Origin: Aurantimonas sp. 22II-16-19i
Lineage (GTDB): Bacteria > Pseudomonadota > Alphaproteobacteria > Rhizobiales > Rhizobiaceae
Direction of reading: 5' to 3'
Assembly (NCBI RefSeq): GCF_002088275.1
Contig: NZ_AQQS01000010.1
Location: 90,254-154,253 of the forward strand
DNA length: 64,000 nt
Shown here piece after piece: positions 32,218-42,126 of this stretch (its first letter is position 1; each line of letters opens with the position of its first letter). Both the position numbers and the translations under genes were made by a program. The notes below the pieces were generated by a model. The model saw only the letters and a list, made by a program, of their open reading frames with translations, was not told where the DNA came from and made no database searches.

Positions 32218-35200
32218 TGATCAACGAACGCCTCGCCGCCCTCGCCCTGACGTTCTTCCTGGCCCTCGCCGCACTCGTTCCGACGAGCCGACCGGCAGAG
32301 GCCCAGCAATTCATCGCCAGCCAGATCGAGAACCTCGTCTCGACCGACACGATGAAGGTCGACATCGAGGGACTGTCCGGCGCCCTCACCGGCGCGATCC
32401 GCATCGAGAAGGTCACGGTCTCCGACCCCCAGGGCACGTTCCTGACCGCCACCGACCTCGCCATGGACTGGTCGCCGCTGGCGCTGGTGCGCTCCAACGT
32501 CTCGATCGAGCAGCTCACCGCCGGCCAGATCGTCTTCGAGCGCCTGCCCCGCGGGCAGCCCGCCAGCGAAGGCGGCGGCGGCTTGTCGCTGCCGTCGATC
32601 ACCGCCGACATCCGGTCCATCGCCATCGACGAGTTCATCCTCGGCGAGGCGATCGCCGGCACGCGGGCGCGTCTCAAGGCCAATGCCAGCCTGAAGCTCG
32701 AGGCCGACCCGACGCAGGTCTCGGCCGAGGCCACCGTCGAGCGCCTGGACCAGCCGGGCCGCGTCGCCTTCAACGTCGAGTTCGCGCCGGACGACAACCG
32801 GCTCGTCATCGCCGTCGACGCCAGCGAGCCGCAGGGCGGCCTCGTCGCCACCCTTCTCGGCATTCCCGGCGCGCCGCCGGTGCAACTGGCGGTCAACGGG
32901 TCCGGCCCGCTTTCCGGCTTCATGGCGAACGGCGCTCTCACCGTCGACAACCAGCAGGCCGCCACCCTGACGGCCCGGGTCGACCGGCAGGATGCGGCCT
33001 ATCGCGCCGCCCTGTCGCTCAACGTCGCGGCCGAGCGCTTCGTGCCCGAGGCCTATCAGCGCTACGTCGCACGCGGCGCCAATCTCGACGCCACCGTCGA
33101 GATCCGGGACGACGGCACCTACCGTATCGAGCAGGGCACCTTGTCGTCCGAGGCGATCCAGCTCTCGGCGACGGGTGCGGTGGATCCGTCCGGCTCCGGC
33201 AACGACCTCGCCGTCCAGCTGAGCGCCCCCGGGGGTGGCCCCCTCGCCTTGTCGCTGGGAACGGCGGAGACGCCGATCGAGATCTCCATCGCCAGCGTCG
33301 AAGCCGCCCTGACGGGCGCGCTGTCCAGCGCCGACCTGTCGGTGAATGCCAGCCTGCCCCAGCTCGTCTATGGCGACTACGCCGCCGACAATCTCGGCGC
33401 CCGGCTGTCGAGCCAGGGCTTCGACGTCACCGGCCTCGCCGGTCCCGTGCAGCTTTCGGCGAGCGCCGCCTCGGCAAGGGCGCCGGAAGGCGTCCAGCAG
33501 CGCTTCTTCGACGGCCCGATCAGGATCGAGGGCAACGGCGCCCTCGGCGAGGCGGGCCTCCGGCTCGACCCGGTGACGCTCCAGACGGACACCGCCAACC
33601 TGCGCGTCACCGGTTCGGCGGCGCTGAATTTCTCGACCTTCGACCTGGCGCTCGACTCGAACTTCCAGACCGTGGCGCTGTCGGCAGCGCTCTCACCGGT
33701 GGCAGGCGAGACGCTGGCCGTCGCGGGCAATGTCACACGGACCGCGGATGGCGCGCTCGCCGCCAGCGATCTCAAGGTCACCGGCGACAACCTCTCCGTC
33801 GAAGGCTCCGCCGGCCTCTCCGGCGAGACCGTCACAGCCGACATCTCCGGCCGCCTCGCCAATGCCGGCAGCGTCAGCCAGTCGCTCTCGGGCGCAGCCA
33901 CCTTCGATCTCACCGCCAGCGGCCCGGTGGAAAAGCCCGACGTGAACCTCACCGTCGACGGCAACGGCCTGTCGATCAACGGCCGCGAACTCGCCGAACT
34001 CACCGTCCGGGCGACGGGCACCCTGGATCCCGGTTCGCCCCGCGCCAGCGTCGACATCTCCGGTGTCATCGACGGCCAGCCGCTCGAAGGCAAGGCGCAG
34101 CTGACGACGCAGGACAGCGGCGAACGGCGGCTCTCCGGCCTCGTCATCCGCCAGGGCCCGAACCGCATCTCGGGCGACCTCGTCCTCGGCGAGAACTTCC
34201 TGCCGACCGGCACGCTCGACGTCAATCTCGACGATCTCGCCGCCCTCGCCGCTCTCGGCGGCGTCGAGGCCAGCGGCGACGTCTCCGGCACGATCGGTTT
34301 CGACGTGCTGCCCGATGGAACGCCGGTGGCGCGGCCGAACCTTGCCGGCGACAGCGTCTCGGTCGCGGGCACCACTCTTGCCGGCGCGAAGATCGACCTC
34401 AGCCTCTTCGACTATCTGGGTGTTCCCAAGCCCGAAGGCAGCGTCACCGCGCTCTCCATCGGCACCGCCGGCATCGACATCGAGAACCTCACCATTCAAC
34501 TCGCGCGCGCGGGCGACGGCACCGGGATCGACGTCTCGGCGCGGGCGAACGGCGTGCCGGTCGACCTCGCCGGCAACGCCAGCTTCACGCCCAACGAGAC
34601 GCTGATCGCGCTCGAAACGCTCACCGCCGCAATCCCCGACGCGGCGGTCGCGCTGGTGGATCCGGCGCGGGTGCGGATCGCCGACGGCACGACCTCCCTC
34701 AGCGATCTCGTCCTGTCGATCGGCGACGGACGGCTCACCGCCTCCGGCACCGCCGGCGAGACGCTGGACCTGTCGGCAACGCTGGAAGCCGTGCCTGCCG
34801 CCGTCGCCAGCCCGTTCGTTCCCGATCTCGCGCTGGCCGGCACGATCGACGGCACGGCCGCGGTCTCCGGCCAGGCGAGCGACCCCGACGCACGGTTCGA
34901 CCTGCGGCTGCGCCAGATCGTCGCCGACCGCACGGGCGGCCCCGCGACACCGCCGGTCGACGGAACCATCGCCGGAAGTTATTCCGGCGGCACGCTGCAG
35001 CTCCAGACGGCGCGGCTCGATCTCGGCGAAGGCTCGCTGACGGCATCGGGATCGATCGGCGAGACGATCGACCTCGACATCGACCTCTCCCAGGCCCCCG
35101 TCGCCATCGCCAACGCCTTCGTCGAGGGGCTCGACGCCTCGGGGACGCTCTCGGGCGAGGCGCAGCTGTCCGGCACGACCAGCGAGCCGGCGGCGTCCTT

Positions 35201-38200
35201 CTCGCTCACCGGGCGCGAGATCACCGCCAGGGCCATCGGCGAGGCCGGCATCGAGCCGCTGTCGCTCGATGCCTCGGGCTCCTACGAGCAAGGCACATTG
35301 ACCCTCGCCAATGCCGACATCGACGTCGGCGACGGCTCGCTCGCGGCGTCAGGCACGGTCGGCGAAGCGCTCGACATTGAGGTGCGAGCGCAAAATCTCC
35401 CCGTCGGGCTGGTGAACGGCTTCGTGCCGGACCTGTCCGCGGAGGGTACGATCTCCGGCACGGCCAGCGCCACCGGAACCCTCGACGACCCCAGCGCCAC
35501 CTTCGACCTCACCGGCAGCGGGATCACCACAAACGAGATCGCTAAGTCCGGCGTCAAGCCGCTCGACCTGCGGCTTGCCGGCCGCTATGCCGACGGCACG
35601 GCCGATATCGAGACCGGCGTCGTCAATGTCGGCGACGGCTCGCTCAATGTCTCCGGCCGCGTCGGCGACACGCTCGACTTGACCGCTGAAGTCAACCGCC
35701 TGCCGGTCGGCCTCGCCAACGGCTTCGTCGACGGTCTTGCCGCCGAAGGCACGATCTCCGGCAGCGCGAAGGCGACCGGCACGCTCCAGAACCCCGTCGC
35801 GAGCTTCGACCTCACCGGCACCGCCATCACCACGGAGGCGATCGCCAAGGGCGGCGTGCCGCCGCTGACGATGGATGCAGCGGGCAATTTCCGCGATGGG
35901 ACGCTGAGCCTCGACACCGCCCGGCTCGACGTCGGCGACGGCTCGCTCAGGGCATCGGGCACGGTCGGCGAGGAGTTGAACCTCGATCTCGCGCTGGACG
36001 CCCTCCCCGTCGGCCTCGCCAACGGCTTCGTCTCCGGGCTGAACGCCACGGGCACGATCTCGGGCACCGGCAGGGCGACCGGATCGCTGTCCGATCCCAA
36101 CGCGACCTTCCAGCTGACGGGCAGCGGGATCACGACCGACCAGATCGCCGCGTCCGGCGTCGCGCCGCTCAGCCTCGACGCGAGCGGCTCCTATGCCGAC
36201 GGCACCGCGACCATCGAGACGGCCGATGTGCAGGTCGGCGAGGGATCGCTGACGGCGAAGGGCACCGTCGGCGACCAGCTGAACCTCGACGTCACCGCCG
36301 ACGACATCCCCGCGGGGCTTGCCAACGGCTTCGTCCAGGGCCTCGGCGCCAGTGGCACGATCTCGGGCAGCGCGAGGGCGACCGGCTCCCTGTCGAACCC
36401 GTCCGCCGAGTTCACCGTCACCGGCCGGGGCATCACCACGAGCGACATCGCCCGCTCGGGCACGGCGCCGCTCACCCTCGACGCCGCCGGCACCTATGAC
36501 GACGGCACCCTCAACCTCGCCAATGCCGAGGTCGTCGTGGGCAACGGCAGGCTCACCGCCAGGGGCACGGTCGGCCAGGCCCTCGACATCGCCGTGGACC
36601 TGAATCAGCTGCCGGTCGGCATCGCCAATGGCTTCGTCGCCGGTCTCGGCGCGCAGGGCACCGTGTCCGGCACGGCCAGCGCGTCGGGTTCTCTTTCCAG
36701 CCCGAATGCGCGTTTCAAGCTCTCGGCGGCGAACATCTCCGTCGCCCAGAGCCGGGCCGCCGGCGCCCCTCCCCTCAGCGCCGACCTTGCCGGCGCCTAT
36801 CAGAACGGCAACCTCGCCCTCGACCAGGCACTCGTCCGGGCCGGCGGCGGCACCATCCGCGTCACCGGCGGGGCGAGCACCAGCAATCTGAACCTCACGG
36901 CGGAGATCCGCGACCTGCCCGCCTCGATCGCCAGCGCGGCCGCCGGCGATCTGGCCCCCCAGGGCACGATCAACGGCACCGTCCGGGCGACCGGCGCGCC
37001 GAGCAATCCCCAGGTCCGCTACGACGTCACCGCCTCCGGCGTCTCGATCCAGCCAACCCGGCAGGCCGGCGTCGGCGCGCTGCAGATCGCCACGCAGGGC
37101 CAGTATGCCGGCAACCGGGTCACCACCGACACCCGGCTGACCGGCAGCGGCATCGAACTCGCGGTCAACGGCTCGGTCGGGCTGTCCGGCACGCCCACCC
37201 TCGACCTCACCGCGAACGGCACCGCTCCCCTGTCGCTGGCCAACCCGATCCTGGCGGAGGGCGGCCGCTCCCTCGATGGCACGGCGCGCGTGGATGCCCG
37301 CATCACCGGCCCGGCCACCCAGCCGAACGTCAACGGCACGGTCAGCGTCGCCGGTGCGAGGCTGGTGGATACCGGCTTCAATATCGCCCTCAACGACATC
37401 ACCACGACGATCGCGCTCAACGGCAGCAGCGCGACGATCCAGAGCTTCACCGGCCAGATCTCCTCCGGCGGCACCGTCACGATCGGCGGCACGATCGGCC
37501 TTACCGGCCAGTTCCCGGCCGACCTGACGATCAACGCCGACAGGGCGCGCTACAACGACGGCGAACTCGTCGCCGCGCGGCTCTCGGCCGACCTGACGCT
37601 GACCGGCCCGCTGGTCGCGACGCCGACCCTTGCCGGCACGATCAACGCCACCGAGATCGACATCATCGTGCCGGACAACCTGCCCTCGTCGCTGGCGCGG
37701 ATCGACGTCACCCACCGCAATGCCAGCGCCGCGGTGCTGGAACAGCAGCGCGAACTCTTCCCCAAGAACGCCGGCGGCACCAGCGGCGGCGGCATCGATC
37801 TCGACATCACCTTCAACGCGCCGAACCGGGTCTTCGTGCGCGGCCGCGGCCTCGATCTCGAGCTCGGCGGCTCGCTGCGGATCACCGGGCCGGCTTCCAA
37901 TCTCTCCATCGTCGGCGGCTTCGAACTGGTCCGGGGCCGCTTCCAGATCCTCGCCAAGCAGCTGACCTTCCAGCGCGGCAATCTGAGCTTCACCGGCAAT
38001 CTGGTCCCGACCCTCGACCTCGAGGCCTCCTCGACCGTCAACGACACGACGATCTTCGTGACCGTCACCGGGCCGGCGGACAATCCCTCCGTCAGCTTCT
38101 CGTCGAACCCGGCCCTGCCCCAGGACGAGGTGCTGGCGCGGCTGATCTTCGGCCAGGGCACCTCCGACCTGTCGCCGCTGCAGATCGCCCAGCTGGCGGA

Positions 38201-38477
38201 GGCCGCGGCAACGCTCGCCGGCGTCGGCGGCTCGACCGGCCTTCTCGACAATCTGCGCTCGCAGCTCGGCGTCGACGACCTGAACGTCAGCACCACGGCC
38301 GATGGCCAGACCGCGGTCGGCGTCGGCAAGTATCTGAACGAGAATACCTATGTCGGCGTCGATTCGACCGGCCGGGTGTCGATCGACCTGAAGCTCGGCG
38401 GCGGCTTGAAGGCCCGCGGCGCCGTCACCTCCTCCGGCGGAGGCGAGGTGGGCGTGTTCTACGAGGGCGAGTTCTGA
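32217..38477 (+). CDS. tamB: TamB, giant translocation/assembly module protein
   Basis: Inner-membrane-anchored AsmA-like protein spanning the periplasm; works with TamA. A signal anchor is at residues 6-30 (LAALALTFFLALAALVPTS). Most of the protein is a long run of beta-helix/groove-forming repeats, ending in a TamB domain (DUF490) at about 1720-2086 with the typical GFELVRGRFQILAKQLTF and the C-terminal LGGGLKARGAV...GVFYEGEF. At 2086 residues it is well above the roughly 1260 of E. coli TamB; part of the excess is an exact 101-residue tandem repeat (see repeat entry). Coupled to tamA. Confidence 0.95.
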   Translation: MINERLAALALTFFLALAALVPTSRPAEAQQFIASQIENLVSTDTMKVDIEGLSGALTGAIRIEKVTVSDPQGTFLTATDLAMDWSPLALVRSNVSIEQLTAGQIVFERLPRGQPASEGGGGLSLPSITADIRSIAIDEFILGEAIAGTRARLKANASLKLEADPTQVSAEATVERLDQPGRVAFNVEFAPDDNRLVIAVDASEPQGGLVATLLGIPGAPPVQLAVNGSGPLSGFMANGALTVDNQQAATLTARVDRQDAAYRAALSLNVAAERFVPEAYQRYVARGANLDATVEIRDDGTYRIEQGTLSSEAIQLSATGAVDPSGSGNDLAVQLSAPGGGPLALSLGTAETPIEISIASVEAALTGALSSADLSVNASLPQLVYGDYAADNLGARLSSQGFDVTGLAGPVQLSASAASARAPEGVQQRFFDGPIRIEGNGALGEAGLRLDPVTLQTDTANLRVTGSAALNFSTFDLALDSNFQTVALSAALSPVAGETLAVAGNVTRTADGALAASDLKVTGDNLSVEGSAGLSGETVTADISGRLANAGSVSQSLSGAATFDLTASGPVEKPDVNLTVDGNGLSINGRELAELTVRATGTLDPGSPRASVDISGVIDGQPLEGKAQLTTQDSGERRLSGLVIRQGPNRISGDLVLGENFLPTGTLDVNLDDLAALAALGGVEASGDVSGTIGFDVLPDGTPVARPNLAGDSVSVAGTTLAGAKIDLSLFDYLGVPKPEGSVTALSIGTAGIDIENLTIQLARAGDGTGIDVSARANGVPVDLAGNASFTPNETLIALETLTAAIPDAAVALVDPARVRIADGTTSLSDLVLSIGDGRLTASGTAGETLDLSATLEAVPAAVASPFVPDLALAGTIDGTAAVSGQASDPDARFDLRLRQIVADRTGGPATPPVDGTIAGSYSGGTLQLQTARLDLGEGSLTASGSIGETIDLDIDLSQAPVAIANAFVEGLDASGTLSGEAQLSGTTSEPAASFSLTGREITARAIGEAGIEPLSLDASGSYEQGTLTLANADIDVGDGSLAASGTVGEALDIEVRAQNLPVGLVNGFVPDLSAEGTISGTASATGTLDDPSATFDLTGSGITTNEIAKSGVKPLDLRLAGRYADGTADIETGVVNVGDGSLNVSGRVGDTLDLTAEVNRLPVGLANGFVDGLAAEGTISGSAKATGTLQNPVASFDLTGTAITTEAIAKGGVPPLTMDAAGNFRDGTLSLDTARLDVGDGSLRASGTVGEELNLDLALDALPVGLANGFVSGLNATGTISGTGRATGSLSDPNATFQLTGSGITTDQIAASGVAPLSLDASGSYADGTATIETADVQVGEGSLTAKGTVGDQLNLDVTADDIPAGLANGFVQGLGASGTISGSARATGSLSNPSAEFTVTGRGITTSDIARSGTAPLTLDAAGTYDDGTLNLANAEVVVGNGRLTARGTVGQALDIAVDLNQLPVGIANGFVAGLGAQGTVSGTASASGSLSSPNARFKLSAANISVAQSRAAGAPPLSADLAGAYQNGNLALDQALVRAGGGTIRVTGGASTSNLNLTAEIRDLPASIASAAAGDLAPQGTINGTVRATGAPSNPQVRYDVTASGVSIQPTRQAGVGALQIATQGQYAGNRVTTDTRLTGSGIELAVNGSVGLSGTPTLDLTANGTAPLSLANPILAEGGRSLDGTARVDARITGPATQPNVNGTVSVAGARLVDTGFNIALNDITTTIALNGSSATIQSFTGQISSGGTVTIGGTIGLTGQFPADLTINADRARYNDGELVAARLSADLTLTGPLVATPTLAGTINATEIDIIVPDNLPSSLARIDVTHRNASAAVLEQQRELFPKNAGGTSGGGIDLDITFNAPNRVFVRGRGLDLELGGSLRITGPASNLSIVGGFELVRGRFQILAKQLTFQRGNLSFTGNLVPTLDLEASSTVNDTTIFVTVTGPADNPSVSFSSNPALPQDEVLARLIFGQGTSDLSPLQIAQLAEAAATLAGVGGSTGLLDNLRSQLGVDDLNVSTTADGQTAVGVGKYLNENTYVGVDSTGRVSIDLKLGGGLKARGAVTSSGGGEVGVFYEGEF
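34791..36914 (+). repeat. In-register 101-residue (303-bp) repeat array inside tamB
   Basis: Seven consecutive units begin at TamB codons 859, 960, 1061, 1162, 1263, 1364 and 1465; the first six are exactly 101 codons and the seventh is 102, up to codon 1567. Each unit starts like (L/A/V)PVGLANGFV and contains GTISGTA.ATG, F.LTG..ITT..IA, DGT...ETA...VGDGSL.ASGTVG. Units are diverged but unmistakably homologous, and spacing in the DNA is the same. Confidence 0.95.
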
Positions 38478-38855
38478 GGCTGGGGCGGGCGACGCGATCG
38501 CGCCGCTTCCCGCGTTGCTGAACTCAAAAACTCGTCTCGTTTGACTGCCTCGGGGCGGGTTCGCTCCGGTGGCTGTCGGTCGTCGCTGGAATGTCGGCAG
38601 CGGCCCGAGTGGTGGAACACCGCGGCAAAACGGATTGTCTTGTCATCGGCAGGGTCGGTCCCCGGCTCTCACGCATACCCGCAAGACCAATCGTGCGTGT
38701 CACGGGTCGCAGTGCAACGCTGCGAACACGCCTTCTCAGGCGGCTTCTCTCACCGCGGCGTCATCTCTCGGCTCGTACCGGGATCGACCGGAGTGTCTGC
38801 TGCAGCACCGCAGCAGCGGGGAGAGAAGACCCTGCCCTCGCCGTTGGCTCATCGA
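38478..38855. other. Intergenic, tamB to the DD-peptidase gene
   Basis: 378 bases between convergent genes. No coding or RNA feature recognised. Frames here are short and lack domain features. Confidence 0.4.
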
Positions 38856-39728
38856 CTACAGATACTTGTCGATCAGCGCCGTGGCTTCGGCGTTGCGGAC
38901 GGCGCCCGTCTGGCCGCCCATCACGACGACGACGATCCGCCGGCCGCCGCGCGTGGCGGTGGCGACGAGGTGGAAGCCGGAATCGCGGATGTAGCCGGTC
39001 TTCAGCCCGTCGACGCCGTCGACCTTGCCGAGCAGCTTGTTGGTGGCCCGGAAGGTGCGGCCCTTGAAGGAGAATTCGGTGACGCGGAACATCGGCATGT
39101 AGCGCTGGTTGCGCGAGATCAGGGCCCGCGCCAGGATCGCCATGTCGCGCGCCGTCGAGATCTGGCGGGGGTCGGGGAGACCCGAGGCGTTGACGAAGCG
39201 GGTGTTGCGCATGCCGAGCGACCGCGCTTTGGCGGTCATGACGGCGGCGAAATTCTCCTGCGTTCCGCCGAGATTTTCCGCGACGGCGACGGCGACGTCG
39301 TTGGCCGACTTGGTTGCAAGAGCCTGCGCGGCATCGCGCACGGAGATCGTCTCGCCCGGCTTGAAGCCGAGCTTGGATGGCGGCTCTGATGCCGCCTCGG
39401 CGCTGACCACCAGCTCGGTATCGAGGGAGATCCTGCCCGTGTCGACCGCCTCGAACAGCAGATACAGCGTCATCATCTTCGACAGCGACGCCGGATAGCG
39501 CAGCGCGTCCGGCTTTTCCGCCTCGAGGATGCGGCCGGACTGGTAGTCCATCACGAGGACCGAGCGCCCGCGGATCTCGGCGACGCTCTGGTCGTTCAGC
39601 GTCGCGATGCCGAGGCCGGCCGGCGAGAGCTCGGCGGTCTGGCAGCCGGCGAGCGTGGCCGCGAGAAGCATCGCGGCAAGAAGACGGAAAGGCCGGGCGG
39701 AACGAATTGCCTGAGACCAGTGTCGCAT
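38856..39728 (-). CDS. D-alanyl-D-alanine carboxypeptidase (PBP5/6 family)
   Basis: Low-molecular-mass penicillin-binding protein (290 residues) that trims the terminal D-Ala of peptidoglycan stem peptides. All three active-site motifs are present: YPASLSKMMT (SxxK), KSANDVA (SxN) and DGLKTGYI (KTG). The N-terminus has a lipoprotein-type signal (LLAAMLLAATLAGC), so it is probably membrane-anchored at Cys28 and not by a C-terminal amphipathic helix; that C-terminal domain is absent. The start ATG at 39728 is chosen for the signal peptide; a much longer open frame upstream is not coding. Confidence 0.95.
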   Translation of the reverse strand: MRHWSQAIRSARPFRLLAAMLLAATLAGCQTAELSPAGLGIATLNDQSVAEIRGRSVLVMDYQSGRILEAEKPDALRYPASLSKMMTLYLLFEAVDTGRISLDTELVVSAEAASEPPSKLGFKPGETISVRDAAQALATKSANDVAVAVAENLGGTQENFAAVMTAKARSLGMRNTRFVNASGLPDPRQISTARDMAILARALISRNQRYMPMFRVTEFSFKGRTFRATNKLLGKVDGVDGLKTGYIRDSGFHLVATATRGGRRIVVVVMGGQTGAVRNAEATALIDKYL

Positions 39729-40052
39729 GGGCCTGCCGTCAGTTTGGGGGGTTGCGCTGCAGGAGCTATGCGCAACCTGCCGGAATCCTGTCAAACCGAG
39801 AAGAGAGCCTTGAAAGACTTCCCGCTTCGCCTGTGCCGGCCATGCCACATGACGGTGTGTCTCGCGTGGGGCGCAGGTTGGAGGCGGCTCCAAGGGGTGG
39901 ACGTTTCCCGACTGTCCTGACATCACCGCGTCACCATGACGGGAGCACTGTGGTCCGCAACGGCCCGCGGCGGGGCGCAAGCGGCTGACCATGCATCGCG
40001 TTCGGCAGGCGGCCAGCTTCCGCCTTGACTGGCCATATCTGGAGGCGAACCC
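39729..40052. other. Intergenic region, DD-peptidase to DUF1045 gene
   Basis: 324 bases between divergent genes. Nothing recognisable was seen beyond the likely promoters. Confidence 0.4.
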
Positions 40053-40730
40053 ATGCGCGCGGCGATCTACTTCACTCCGCCGGCCGGTTCGGCGCTGGCC
40101 CAGGCGGCGGCTCAATGGCTCGGCCGCAATCCGTTCGACGGCGAACCCACCCGCATGCCAGACGAGCAGCGCGATCCGCTCGTGGCTTCGCCGGCCCGCT
40201 ACGGCTTCCATGCGACCATCGTCGCGCCGTTTCGCCTGATCGGGACGTCCCATCTCGAGGACGTCGACGCGCGGCTGGCCGAATTCTGCGCCAGCCAGAC
40301 GCCGTTCGAGGTCACCGCCGCCGTTCCGCGGGCGCTCGGGGCCTTCTTCGCCCTCGTTCCCGCCGAGCCCTCGGCGAAGCTGCAGACGCTGGAGGAGGCC
40401 GCCGTTCGGGCCTTCGCGCCGTTCCGGGCGCAGCCGACGGAGGCGGAGATCGCGCGCCGTCGACCGGAGCGACTGACCGAGCGCCAGCGGGACTATCTCG
40501 CTGAATGGGGCTATCCTTACGTCTTCGAGGAATTCCGCTTCCACATGACGCTGTCGGGCGCCCTGCCCGCCGCCGAGGCCGAGACGCTCCGCCCGGATCT
40601 CGAGGCGGCATTCGGCGGCTTCGACGGCCAGAAGCTTGCGATCGACCAGCTGGCGATCTTCGTCGAGCCGGAGCCGGAAGCGCCGTTCCGTGTCCACTCG
40701 GTGCATCGCTTCGAGACGCTGCCCTCGTAA
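40053..40730 (+). CDS. DUF1045 protein (2H phosphoesterase-like)
   Basis: A 225-residue protein of the DUF1045/TIGR03223 family, whose members are often found in phosphonate-utilisation clusters. Two HxT motifs, in GFHATIVAPF (about residue 51) and RFHMTLSG (about residue 163), are the paired catalytic motifs of 2H phosphoesterases. Family members sometimes accompany phnN (ribose bisphosphate phosphokinase). No phosphonate gene lies nearby here, so its substrate, perhaps a cyclic phosphate ester, is unassigned. Monocistronic. Confidence 0.88.
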   Translation: MRAAIYFTPPAGSALAQAAAQWLGRNPFDGEPTRMPDEQRDPLVASPARYGFHATIVAPFRLIGTSHLEDVDARLAEFCASQTPFEVTAAVPRALGAFFALVPAEPSAKLQTLEEAAVRAFAPFRAQPTEAEIARRRPERLTERQRDYLAEWGYPYVFEEFRFHMTLSGALPAAEAETLRPDLEAAFGGFDGQKLAIDQLAIFVEPEPEAPFRVHSVHRFETLPS

Positions 40731-40737
40731 CGCAGAA

Positions 40738-40769
40738 AACCGCCGAGGCGGGTCAGCGCCTCGGCGGTT
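40738..40769. terminator. Terminator hairpin
   Basis: AACCGCCGAGGCG at 40738-40750 pairs perfectly with CGCCTCGGCGGTT at 40757-40769 around a 6-base loop, directly after the DUF1045 stop. On the minus strand the stem runs into TTTT, so it may serve both directions. Confidence 0.8.
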
Positions 40770-40854
40770 CCCACCCGCTCGGTCGGTGGCGGCCGGCCTG
40801 GCGGAACGGCGGCAATGCCGAGGGGATGGCCCCGCCGCCGTATCTGGTCGCCTA

Positions 40855-40945
40855 GAGCGGGATGAGATCAGCTTCGATCGACATCCCGCTCCATCTTATT
40901 GTTGCCGCATGATCCCGAAAACCGGTTCCCACTTTTCGGGATCAT
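40855..40945. repeat. Palindromic intergenic repeat (Rhizobiales-type)
   Basis: Two adjacent inverted repeats: GAGCGGGATG at 40855-40864 with CATCCCGCTC at 40882-40891, and ATGATCCCGAAAA at 40909-40921 with TTTTCGGGATCAT at 40933-40945, the latter around ACCGGTTCCCAC. The second unit is the sequence I recall as a very common intergenic palindrome in Hyphomicrobiales genomes. More fragments of similar type (GGGATGATCC-like, CGCATGATCGG) continue to about 41010. Confidence 0.75.
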
Positions 40946-41061
40946 CCTCTGGGAGCGGGGCGTGCCTCGTCCTCCGTCCCGCTCCAGCTCTTCATCCCGC
41001 ATGATCGGGCCGGATCTGCGGCAACGATATTGCCGCCCCTCCGCGACCATGCCCGGAAGGC

Positions 41062-42027
41062 TCAGCCGCGTTCCGGGCCGCCATCCTCGTCGTCATCGGA
41101 GCCGGCGCCGTCCGGCATGCCCTGCCTGTCCGGCTGATTGCGCATCTCGTCCGGCTTCGGGCCGCGCGGACCGTCGTCGCGATCGCCGAACCGATGACCG
41201 TCCCGGCCGCCGTGGCGTGGGCCCATGCCATGGCGGGGTCCGTGCTCACCCCGGCGCCACTCGTGGCGCATGTCGCGCATCATCGAGCGGACGAGACCAC
41301 GCGCCGTGTCGATCTGCTCCGGCGTCAGCGTCCTCTCGAGATCGGCCAGAGCCGATTTCAGGGTCTCGGCCCTTTCCCCGGCCTCGATCGCGCGGTCGGC
41401 GAAGCGGTCGAGCATCTTGAAAGCGAAGAGTTCACGCCCGTCCCGGTTCTGCGAACCGCTCGCGCCCGGCGAGGCCTGTGCCGCGCCGTCCTGTGGCGCC
41501 GTCACGTCCGGCGCATCGGCCGCATCATCCGCCTCGTCGTCCGCTCCCATGCCGCGGGGTCCGGGGCCCATGCCACGCATTCCATGGCGCGGCGGCTGCA
41601 CCGATTCGGCGAAGGCGATCAGCGCGCCGGTGAAGGTGCGCCACGTCGCCATCTGGTCGGGCTGGATGCCGACGCCGGTTTCCAGCGCCGCCAGCGCGCC
41701 GGCGAGCTTGGCCGGGGACATCATCATGCCGCCGCGCGGCCCGTGCCGGCCGGGTCCGCGATGGCCCGGTCCGCGATCGTCGCGCCCGTGGTGCCATCTG
41801 GGGCCACCCTCCCGGTCGCCGCGCTCGGCAAAGCGCATCTGGCCCTTGGCCGCATCGCCGGGCCGCATCGTCTGCGCCTGCTCCCGGCCGGACTGGGGAG
41901 CGGACTGGGCAAAGGCGCTGGTGCCGACGAGTGCCGCCGCGAGAATGGCGCCGGTGGTCATGCCGGCACGGCGGCCGAAGCGGCGCTTCTTCATGACGGC
42001 GGTTTCGGTATCTCGAACTGATCTCAT
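41062..42027 (-). CDS. Spy/CpxP-like periplasmic protein (LTxxQ motif)
   Basis: A 321-residue exported protein rich in His, Arg, Gly and Met. After a Sec signal (AGMTTGAILAAALVGTSAFA) come HRGPGRHGPRGGMMMSPAKL and a helical segment with the LTPEQIDTARGLVRSMM motif of the Spy/CpxP family. Such proteins are envelope-stress chaperones, and CpxP also dampens its sensor kinase. The His/Met-rich tracts could bind metal. It is divergent from a two-component system at 42234-44263, an arrangement like cpxP/cpxRA. ATG at 42027 is preceded by AGAGGAG. Confidence 0.8.
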   Translation of the reverse strand: MRSVRDTETAVMKKRRFGRRAGMTTGAILAAALVGTSAFAQSAPQSGREQAQTMRPGDAAKGQMRFAERGDREGGPRWHHGRDDRGPGHRGPGRHGPRGGMMMSPAKLAGALAALETGVGIQPDQMATWRTFTGALIAFAESVQPPRHGMRGMGPGPRGMGADDEADDAADAPDVTAPQDGAAQASPGASGSQNRDGRELFAFKMLDRFADRAIEAGERAETLKSALADLERTLTPEQIDTARGLVRSMMRDMRHEWRRGEHGPRHGMGPRHGGRDGHRFGDRDDGPRGPKPDEMRNQPDRQGMPDGAGSDDDEDGGPERG

Positions 42028-42126
42028 CACTGATCTCCTCTGCTTCGAGTGATGAACGAGTGATAGAGAGGGGTTGTTGCGCAGATGCGGCGGAAAGTTG
42101 CCGAACGTCGCCAGGAAGCGCCTGAT

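Noticed and set aside
32192..35380. 1062-codon open frame on the plus strand
   Set aside because: It overlaps tamB in another frame, is made largely of Arg, Pro and Ala, and has no recognisable motif, whereas tamB has the full family pattern.
35349..37715. 788-codon open frame on the minus strand
   Set aside because: It is exactly antisense to the tamB repeats. Its protein is Ala/Gly/Arg/Asp-rich with no domain, a usual shadow of a GC-rich gene.
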